A DNA stretch of 30,425 nucleotides from NCBI GenBank assembly GCA_024227975.1, contig JAAETV010000306.1, positions 1 through 30,425 on the forward strand, given 5' to 3'. Positions 24,526 through 30,425 of the stretch are shown piece after piece. A program made the position numbers and the translations under genes. The stretch's first letter is position 1. Each line of letters begins with the position of its first letter. Source of the DNA: Actinomycetes bacterium (GTDB taxonomy: Bacteria; Actinomycetota; Acidimicrobiia; Acidimicrobiales; SZUA-35). The notes under the pieces were generated by a model. The model made no database searches. It saw only the letters and a program-made list of their open reading frames with translations, and was not told the DNA's origin.

Positions 24526-26379
24526 ATGACAGGCCCTGATCCAAACGCTGACGTGCGAGCGGCCCTGGAGGTCGGTATCAAGGCCGCAACCGCCTATGAG
24601 CGCCCGGACCTGGTCGAACGACTCGAGACCATGCTGGCTTCGGTCAATCGGCCCGATGTCCAGGTCGTGGTAGTTGGTGAGTTCAAGCAGGGCAAGAGCT
24701 CGTTGGTCAACTCACTGGTCAACGTGAACATGTGCCCCGTCGATGACGACATCGCAACCGCGGTGCACACCATCCTCCGCTACGGGCCAGAGCAGGCCGC
24801 CTACGCCCTGGTGAAGCAGGCCTCTGCCCCCGACGGAGAGGTACTGCGGCAGCCGATCCAGCTCAACCAGATCCGCGACTACGCCACTGAGATCGGCAAC
24901 GTCGATCCCGCCGTGAGCGTGAAGGGAGTGGAGATCGAGCTGCCCCGGAAGCTGCTGGAAGACGGTTTGACCCTGATCGATACCCCAGGGGTCGGCGGGC
25001 TTGGTTCGGCCCATGCGGCCGCCGGGTTGGGGGCCCTCTCGTTGGCCGATGCTGGGCTGTTCATCAGTGACGCGTCACAAGAGTTCACGCGGGCCGAGAT
25101 GGACTTCCTGGCCCAGGCCATCGAGCTGTGCCCCGACGTGGTCTGTGTCATGACCAAGATCGACCTCTACCCCCATTGGCGAGAGGTCGTGGAGATCAAC
25201 AAGGGCCATCTCGCTCGGCTCGGCATGAGCATGCCGATCCTCCCGGTCTCGTCGGTGCTGCGGGTCGAGGCCATCAACCGGAAGGACAAGGACCTCAATC
25301 AGCAGTCGGGGTTCCCACAGCTGGTGCAGTACATCACCGATGAGATGATTGCGGCCAACGCTCTTCGCAACAGGCACACCGCTCAGGTCGACCTGCTGTC
25401 GGTCTGCGATCAGGTTGCCGCCGGGTTCGAAGCACAAAAGGCAGCGCTGGTCGACCCCCAAGCCAGCGCTGAGCTGGTTGCTGGCCTGGAGAGCGCCAAG
25501 GCCAGCGCCGAGTCTCTCCGCAGCCAGGCCTCACGGTGGAACACCACCCTCAACGATGGGATCTCCGACCTGACGAGCGACATCGACTTCGACCTCCGAG
25601 CTCGGATCCGTCAACTCCTGGCCGAGGCCGACACCGCAATCGAGGGCTTCGACCCGCTTCAGGCCTGGGATGAGTTCGAGCCATGGTTGACCAATGCTGC
25701 CTCTCAGGCTGTGGTGGCCAACTATCGGTTCTTGACCGAGCGAGCCGCCGTCCTCAGCATTGATGTCAGTACCCATTTCGACACTGGCCAGAGTCAGGTC
25801 GTCTCACAGCTCGATATTCACAATGCGGCCAATGTGCTGGAGCGGGTAGTGGTTGATCCGACGATCGACGTTGAAGACAACACCAGTGCTGCGGCCAAGG
25901 GCTTCAATGCCTTTCGCGGATCCTATTTTGGCTACATCCTGGTTGGCGGTGTGCTCGGCGGCCCCCTTGCTGCTGTGGGTTTGAGTGCGGCTGCCATTGC
26001 TGGGCTCGGAATCGGGGCGAGTGCCTTGCTAGGGCGCAAGACGGTGAAGGAAGAGAAGGAGCGGGCGGTGCTCAGGCGGCGCTCGGAAGCGAAGAACGCC
26101 GCCCGTCGCTACTGCGATGAGGTCTCGTTCCAAGTGGGCAAGGACAGTCGCGACACCCTGCGTGCTGTCCAGCGGCAACTCCGTGATCACTACGCGGCCA
26201 GAGCTGAAGAGCTGAACAGATCGACCAGTGAGGCGGTGAAGTCCGCCTCGTCGGCGGCCAAGGTGGCCGAGGCCGACCGGTCGAAGCAGTTGCGCAATGT
26301 GCAGGCCGAGCTCGATCGGATCGAAGGCCTCCGCCAGCGAGCCAGCAATCTGATTGCTACCGACGGAGCCCGAGTGTGA
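24526..26379 (+). CDS. iniA: IniA-like bacterial dynamin GTPase
   Basis: This 617-residue protein is close to the 640 of mycobacterial IniA, a dynamin-like GTPase shown to mediate membrane fission. The G1 loop is GEFKQGKSS (51-59), the G2 Thr lies near IATAVHT (77-82), G3 is DTPGVGG (152-158) and G4 is TKID (210-213). A helical-bundle region follows, then a hydrophobic membrane-inserting segment (YILVGGVLGGPLAAVGLSAA and on, about 470-503) and a charged coiled-coil C-terminus (about 510-610). ATG 24526 is chosen for its ribosome site; two upstream in-frame ATGs lack one. Its stop overlaps the IniC-like start, so the two GTPases are coupled and probably act as a pair at the membrane. Confidence 0.88.
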   Translation: MTGPDPNADVRAALEVGIKAATAYERPDLVERLETMLASVNRPDVQVVVVGEFKQGKSSLVNSLVNVNMCPVDDDIATAVHTILRYGPEQAAYALVKQASAPDGEVLRQPIQLNQIRDYATEIGNVDPAVSVKGVEIELPRKLLEDGLTLIDTPGVGGLGSAHAAAGLGALSLADAGLFISDASQEFTRAEMDFLAQAIELCPDVVCVMTKIDLYPHWREVVEINKGHLARLGMSMPILPVSSVLRVEAINRKDKDLNQQSGFPQLVQYITDEMIAANALRNRHTAQVDLLSVCDQVAAGFEAQKAALVDPQASAELVAGLESAKASAESLRSQASRWNTTLNDGISDLTSDIDFDLRARIRQLLAEADTAIEGFDPLQAWDEFEPWLTNAASQAVVANYRFLTERAAVLSIDVSTHFDTGQSQVVSQLDIHNAANVLERVVVDPTIDVEDNTSAAAKGFNAFRGSYFGYILVGGVLGGPLAAVGLSAAAIAGLGIGASALLGRKTVKEEKERAVLRRRSEAKNAARRYCDEVSFQVGKDSRDTLRAVQRQLRDHYAARAEELNRSTSEAVKSASSAAKVAEADRSKQLRNVQAELDRIEGLRQRASNLIATDGARV

Positions 26380-27860
26380 GCGACGACCTCATTGAGCGGT
26401 CTCGGGCCCTTCTGGATCGGGCTGAAGTGGTCTTTGCCGCCGCACCCGGTGTCCTGGATCTGGCTACCACCCGAGCCCGGCTCGATGAGCCCCTGCGTGT
26501 CGCCATCGCCGGAAAGGTCAAGGCCGGCAAGTCAACCCTGCTGAATGCTCTCGTTGGCGATCGGCTGGCCCCGACCGATACCGGGGAGTGCACGAGGATC
26601 GTCACCTGGTACCAGGACGGCCACACCTATCAGGTCATGCTCTACCCCCGCGACGGGTCAGCCCCGACCCAGGCTCGGTTCCAACGAGACGACGGGGCTA
26701 TCGATGTGGACATCGGTGGCCGCGACCCGATCACCGTCGACCGGCTGGAGATCACCTGTCCATCGAGCAGCCTCCGCCAAATCACCCTGATCGACACTCC
26801 GGGGGTAGACACCTTGAATGAGGAGATTGGCGAACGGGCCTATGACTTCCTCGACCCCAAGGACACCGAGACCCCGGCCGATGCTGTCCTCTACCTCATG
26901 AAGCACATCCATACGTCGGACCTTCGACTGTTGGAGGCGTTCCACGACGAAGCCGTTTCCCAGCCGAATCCCATCAATGCCATCGCCGTGCTGTCGAGGG
27001 CGGATGAGATCGGTGGTGGTCGGATCGATGCGATGGGTTCGGCCCGCCGCATCGCCGCCCGCTATGGGCGCGACGCCCGTCTCCGTCGCCTGGTTCAGGT
27101 CGTGTTGCCGATGGCAGGCCTGCTGGCCGAGACGGCGCGTACCTTGACCGAGCGCGAGTTCCGCCAACTTGTGGAGCTGGCAACGGTTCCTCGTCGAACC
27201 TTGGAGGACTACCTTCTCTCCGCCGATCGGTTCATCAACGCCGATCCTGAGATTCCCCTGACATCAATGGAGCGGTCTGATCTGCTGGGTCGGCTTGGGA
27301 TCTTCGGGATCCGCCAGTCGATGGCCCTGCTGCGATCGAAGAACGTGAATTCCAGTGTCGAACTGGCCGACGAGTTGACGGCCCGATCGGGCCTCAACGA
27401 CCTTCAGACCATCCTCACCACCCTCTTCGTCGATCGGGCCGCGGTGTTGAAGTCTCGCTCGGCTCTGCTGGCGGTTGAGCGGCTGTGTGAGGAGAACACC
27501 CACAATCCGGCTTCTGCCGATCTGCTGCTCGAGATCGAGGAGATCATGGCCGGGGCCCACCCCTTCAATGAGCTGGCCACCCTGGCCGCCATGCGGACCC
27601 GGGGTATGAAGGGCCGCGAAGACGATCTTCTCGACCTCGAACGGACCCTCGGCTCGGCCGGAACAACCCCCTGGCAGCGCCTGGGTCTGCGCGAAAACAC
27701 CGCCCCCGAGGACATGTTGAGCGCTGCCTATGAGGCCATCGGCCGTTGGCAGCGTCTGGCCGAGAGCCCTCTGACCAACCACAACCTGTCCCAAGCGGCC
27801 CGGGTGGCCATCCGCAGCTTGGAAGAGATCGTGGCCAAGCTCTCCGCTCCAGCTCCCTAG
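26376..27860 (+). CDS. iniC: IniC-like bacterial dynamin GTPase
   Basis: The 494-residue length is almost the same as mycobacterial IniC (493). G1 is GKVKAGKS (46-53), the G2 region is TGECTRIVTWY (69-79), G3 is DTPGVDT (140-146), and the G4 position reads SRADE instead of (N/T)KxD. This change is common in IniC-type members and may alter nucleotide selectivity. No clear membrane helix is visible, in contrast with IniA. The GTG start at 26376 overlaps the iniA stop (GTGA). Downstream, 104 nt separate it from the convergent Asp-rich gene with no obvious terminator. Tandem dynamins often form heteromeric assemblies, which is the inferred arrangement here. Confidence 0.87.
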   Translation: MSDDLIERSRALLDRAEVVFAAAPGVLDLATTRARLDEPLRVAIAGKVKAGKSTLLNALVGDRLAPTDTGECTRIVTWYQDGHTYQVMLYPRDGSAPTQARFQRDDGAIDVDIGGRDPITVDRLEITCPSSSLRQITLIDTPGVDTLNEEIGERAYDFLDPKDTETPADAVLYLMKHIHTSDLRLLEAFHDEAVSQPNPINAIAVLSRADEIGGGRIDAMGSARRIAARYGRDARLRRLVQVVLPMAGLLAETARTLTEREFRQLVELATVPRRTLEDYLLSADRFINADPEIPLTSMERSDLLGRLGIFGIRQSMALLRSKNVNSSVELADELTARSGLNDLQTILTTLFVDRAAVLKSRSALLAVERLCEENTHNPASADLLLEIEEIMAGAHPFNELATLAAMRTRGMKGREDDLLDLERTLGSAGTTPWQRLGLRENTAPEDMLSAAYEAIGRWQRLAESPLTNHNLSQAARVAIRSLEEIVAKLSAPAP

Positions 27861-27964
27861 AGGTTTGACCCCGACAGTATTCGTGGTTCAGCTGGTCCAG
27901 AGCCAGTCGAGGTGAGGTAGGCGGGTCCCGGGGGCGGGATCAGGCCGCTTTCGACTTGCCTTGA

Positions 27965-28642
27965 TCAGTCGAGGTCGAAGTCGAGCGGGTCGCCGTCGTC
28001 GTCGATTGAGGAGTCCGGATCGACTGAGGAGAACAACTCGTCGAGATCGTCGACGTGGACCCCGGTGTGGTCGTCCAGGTCGTCGATCGTGCTGCTGTTG
28101 GCCTCGGTTGACTCGATGGCCCCGAGGTCGTCAATGATCTCATCGAATACAGCGTTGGTGTCGTCATCGTCGAGCTCGGCATCAGGATCTGGTGAGTCGT
28201 CGCCGGCCCCGAACGTGTGGTCGTCGTCCACGCCCAGATCATGGTCGGTATCGTCATCAGCGGCATCGGCTGCGTCATCATCGACTGTTCGGTCGAGGTC
28301 GTGGTCGATGTCGAGCTGGCTGGGATCGGCGTCGTAGGTCTCGTCGGCGAGTTCGATCTGGTTGAGCAGATCGAACACCGAGCCACCGTCGGCCAGGATG
28401 GCGTCGGCCCCAGGGTGGGGGGTGAGGTCACCCTCCTCGAAGGGAACGTCCGACAGTCTGGTGACGAAGGGGGAGAGGGAATCGGCGACCTCGAGCGAGG
28501 CCCGCTCGGAGAAATGGAGGAGGGCTGACGAGAGCGCCTCCGCTGGCAGGTCGTCGAAACCATGCTCGCTGAGGACCGCAGTGGGGTCCACATCATGGCC
28601 CCGACCTGCCAACAGGTCCTCTAAGGCGTCTCGGATGCTCAT
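27965..28642 (-). CDS. Asp-rich protein with IniB-like N-terminal domain
   Basis: This 225-residue, extremely acidic protein has a short helical N-terminal domain (about 1-70). Its pattern ALEDLLAG..VDPTAVLSEHGFDDLPAEALSSAL resembles the IniB N-terminal domain ('..L..Ll.dP.a.La..Gl.dl.p.dv..al'). Residues 75-225 are dominated by Asp, with Glu, Ser and Thr and very few basic residues, and have no signal peptide. The ATG at 28642 overlaps the stop of the poly-gamma-glutamate hydrolase-like gene (ATGA), so it is the fourth gene of the TlpA-CcdA operon. It converges on iniC. The IniB relationship is from a short pattern and is moderately sure. Confidence 0.7.
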   Translation of the reverse strand: MSIRDALEDLLAGRGHDVDPTAVLSEHGFDDLPAEALSSALLHFSERASLEVADSLSPFVTRLSDVPFEEGDLTPHPGADAILADGGSVFDLLNQIELADETYDADPSQLDIDHDLDRTVDDDAADAADDDTDHDLGVDDDHTFGAGDDSPDPDAELDDDDTNAVFDEIIDDLGAIESTEANSSTIDDLDDHTGVHVDDLDELFSSVDPDSSIDDDGDPLDFDLD

Positions 28643-29397
28643 GAGATAACCTTACGTGTGACCCCGGCCACCTCCATCGGGGAAAGTCCCGTTTGGGCTA
28701 GGGGAACCCGGGGCTCCACCCGCTTGGCACTGGTGTTTGCCCAGGTCACAGCGGCATTGATGAGACCTTCGATTAGATGGTTGACATGGGGGAATCGGCG
28801 GTTCTCGTAGTCATGCGACGGCCAATGCCACACCAGAGGGGTCAGACCCCTCACCCGGGGCGGCAGTTCGAGTTGCATACCCCCACCTATGGTCAGGTTG
28901 CACGGGTTCTTGGCGTGCATGCCCCGTAGCGAGCGTGGAATCCGGTCGACATCGTCGATCGAGTCATACATGGGGACCGCGTCGCGGACATGACCGGCGA
29001 CATGGGCCGCCAGCTCCCGATTCTGACCCCCGCACAAGAGGCTGGCGAAGTGCCCTCGCAAGCCATAGCCGTGTACCGCTATCACATACTGGCAATGGTC
29101 GACGAAAGCCGCCAGCTTCTCCGACTGGGTCGGGTCCACCTTGGCCGACGGGATGTGATGGCGGGTCCCGTGGGGCTGGATGACCCCATAGAACGATGAT
29201 CCCGACCGGGCCGCTGCTTCCGAAGCGATCTGCTCCGTCATCCGTTCCAGATTGCCCCCGTGGAAGGCGCAAAAACCGACAGGGCCCTGGAGGTCTAGGG
29301 CCTCGACCACCCCTGGCATGGCCAGGAGGTTGGCGAAATTGATTGGTGTACGGTCGACTTCCTGCACAATCTCCAGGCTGCCAGGCTCAGATGCCAA
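28639..29397 (-). CDS. Poly-gamma-glutamate hydrolase-like zinc enzyme
   Basis: This 252-residue protein matches the phage PghP/DUF867 family of zinc-dependent poly-gamma-glutamate hydrolases. It has FHGGNLERMTEQIA (45-58, His46 and Glu51), HHIPSAKVDP with His80/81, the VHGYG motif with His109, CGGQNREL, and NPCNLTIGGGMQLELPP (164-180). These blocks align in order with the phage enzyme, which depolymerises gamma-linked polyglutamate capsule. The start is uncertain: TTG 29397 has no good ribosome site. It lies 7 nt after ccdA and overlaps the Asp-rich gene. No signal peptide is visible, so an intracellular or membrane-associated target is possible. The real substrate may be another acidic peptide. 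Confidence 0.72.
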   Translation of the reverse strand: MASEPGSLEIVQEVDRTPINFANLLAMPGVVEALDLQGPVGFCAFHGGNLERMTEQIASEAAARSGSSFYGVIQPHGTRHHIPSAKVDPTQSEKLAAFVDHCQYVIAVHGYGLRGHFASLLCGGQNRELAAHVAGHVRDAVPMYDSIDDVDRIPRSLRGMHAKNPCNLTIGGGMQLELPPRVRGLTPLVWHWPSHDYENRRFPHVNHLIEGLINAAVTWANTSAKRVEPRVPLAQTGLSPMEVAGVTRKVIS

Positions 29398-29404
29398 TAC
29401 CCAA

Positions 29405-30280
29405 TCAGGAGCTCAAACTGAGGCCGGGGCCTGGACGGCTGTTCCTGCGGGCGATGAAGCCGGCGGCAGCCAGGGCGAGGTTGATGACTAGGAAGCCGAC
29501 GCCGAGGATGGTGGTTCGAGCGTCGATCCAGTTGCTGACCTCGCTCTGGCGAGCTTCGACCCAACGGACAGGACCCTGCGGGATGCCGATGGGGTCGGTC
29601 GACCAGTAGCCGTACCAGGCGACATAGGCCCCGACGATGATCAGGACCACGGCCGAGATCATGTTGATATGGGGCAGGATCTGGCGGAACCCGTTGACCA
29701 TCCCTTTCTTGCCGAAGGCGACGGCCAGCGTGAGTCCGGTTGCCATGAGCCCCATTCCTAACCCATAGGAGACGAAGCCCCCGAGGCGCTCGGCGAACGA
29801 GGCCCCGGAAGCTGAGGTACCGACGGCGCTGAGAAAGATGCCGATCGTGCAGGTCAATGAAGCCAGAGCGTATGAGACTCCGAAAAGGAACATGCTGGCC
29901 ACCGAGCGGCTGCCGGTTCCCTTCTCCAGCTTGGGGAGCGAGACGAGAGGCTCGAACCCGGCGACCATGGCGATGCCCAGGATCACGAGCCCGATACCCA
30001 TGACCAGGGTGATCCAGGCCAGGGCACTGGCGATGCTGGAGAACACTCCGGCCAGTACGAGGCCGAATACGCCGAACACAGCTAGGAACCCGACTGACAT
30101 CGACAACCCCACGACCTGAGCCCGGTTGAGGGCCACGATGCGTGATTCATGTTCGGAGCCGTCGCTCATCCCCAGGAAGTAGCCCAGGTAGGCCGGCAGC
30201 AGGGCGAATCCGCACGGATTGACCAGAGCCACCATGCCAAGGGCGAAAGCCCTGGCGTCGAATAGTTCACCGATTCCCAT
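29405..30280 (-). CDS. ccdA: CcdA-type thiol-disulfide membrane transporter
   Basis: This 291-residue protein has six to seven membrane helices and the CcdA/DsbD core. One redox Cys is in NPCGFALLPAYLGYFL (Cys23) and the other in SLTCTIGIF (Cys144), as in proteins that carry reducing equivalents across the membrane to thioredoxin-fold partners for cytochrome c maturation. The C-terminal part has two extra helices with a Trp/Tyr-rich loop. ATG 30280 is 4 nt after the stop of the thioredoxin-like gene, its natural partner. The downstream pair (hydrolase and Asp-rich protein) is not usual for ccdA loci. Confidence 0.9.
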   Translation of the reverse strand: MGIGELFDARAFALGMVALVNPCGFALLPAYLGYFLGMSDGSEHESRIVALNRAQVVGLSMSVGFLAVFGVFGLVLAGVFSSIASALAWITLVMGIGLVILGIAMVAGFEPLVSLPKLEKGTGSRSVASMFLFGVSYALASLTCTIGIFLSAVGTSASGASFAERLGGFVSYGLGMGLMATGLTLAVAFGKKGMVNGFRQILPHINMISAVVLIIVGAYVAWYGYWSTDPIGIPQGPVRWVEARQSEVSNWIDARTTILGVGFLVINLALAAAGFIARRNSRPGPGLSLSS

Positions 30281-30284
30281 TGCC

Positions 30285-30425
30285 CTAGATCTCCACTGCT
30301 AGGTGCTCAACTATCAGGTCCTTGAGCGCCTCCTGATTGAGAACGCCAGTAAATGTGTGCACCACTTCACCCTCGGGGGTTATGAATATTGTTGCTGGCG
30401 TGCCAAGTAGTTCCAGCTCGGTCCA
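30285..30425 (-). CDS. Thioredoxin-fold (TlpA-like) protein, partial C-terminus
   Basis: The last 46 codons are visible before the right edge. They read LGTPATIFITPEGEVVHTFT and end QEALKDLIVEHLAVEI. The cis-proline segment GTPAT and the following strand-helix are typical of TlpA/ResA-type periplasmic thiol oxidoreductases. The active-site CXXC would lie outside the window. The gene immediately precedes ccdA, which supplies electrons to such proteins. Confidence 0.8.
   Translation of the reverse strand, partial: WTELELLGTPATIFITPEGEVVHTFTGVLNQEALKDLIVEHLAVEI

Noticed and set aside
27940..28596. A 218-codon frame overlapping the Asp-rich gene on the same strand
   Set aside because: It is a frame-shifted reading of GAC/GAT-rich codons giving Ser/Thr/Pro repeats; the Asp-rich frame has the coupled start and a structured N-terminus.

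Overview
The window looks like a chromosomal segment from a high-GC Gram-positive bacterium (Actinomycetota), and I infer an Acidimicrobiia-like lineage. The reasons are GC-rich third codon positions, frequent GTG/TTG starts, the clpS-DUF2017 pair, PurA and PurB around a Cys-rich zinc-finger protein, a Glu-Asp-Phe tRNA cluster, and an ini (isoniazid-inducible-type) dynamin locus. The taxonomy is an inference. I see no CRISPR array, rRNA or intact mobile element.

Layout. Positions 1-770 hold a partial small membrane ORF at the left edge, a probable Tn3-type transposase relic and a palindrome. A large secreted subtilase with Tyr/Pro repeats and an IPT/TIG domain follows (768-3914), convergent with a class III CoA-transferase (3938-5131). 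Then come purA, a B-box-like zinc-finger/disordered protein on the other strand, and purB (5269-9313). Positions 9455-10957 carry a conserved small hypothetical gene, a strong terminator, tRNA-Phe, tRNA-Asp and tRNA-Glu on the minus strand, and frame-broken remnants resembling plsY and degV. On the minus strand a short CtaA-like fragment, clpS and a DUF2017 gene form a tight operon (10958-11995).

Positions 12232-20031 are a plus-strand haem-copper oxidase block: ctaB, a CtaD-like protein with no haem or copper ligands, a CtaE-like protein, a polytopic membrane protein, a broken cytochrome c relic, ctaD, ctaE and pdxH. The ctaD product keeps its haem ligands but carries Tyr for one CuB histidine, Asn at the D-channel Asp position and Met at the K-channel Lys position. 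No subunit II gene is present in the window. With the truncated CtaA homologue, this makes the block the most unusual part of the sequence.

Positions 20064-28642 are an ini-type locus: a Ser/Thr-rich membrane-anchored protein, an IniB-like low-complexity protein, a LuxR/MalT-type ATPase regulator (IniR-like), and divergently IniA-like and IniC-like dynamin GTPases that overlap by 4 nt. Convergent with them is a minus-strand operon (27965 to the right edge): thioredoxin-fold/TlpA-like protein (partial), CcdA, a poly-gamma-glutamate hydrolase-like enzyme, and an Asp-rich protein whose N-terminus resembles the IniB N-terminal domain. A strong inverted repeat just upstream of the putative iniB promoter is a candidate operator for the IniR-like activator.

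How the parts may work together (inference): IniA/IniC would remodel membrane, IniB-type acidic repeat proteins would act at or outside the membrane, and the IniR-like ATPase would sense a small-molecule or envelope-stress signal. The oxidase block may be a divergent respiratory complex built from one catalytic and one ligand-free subunit I.
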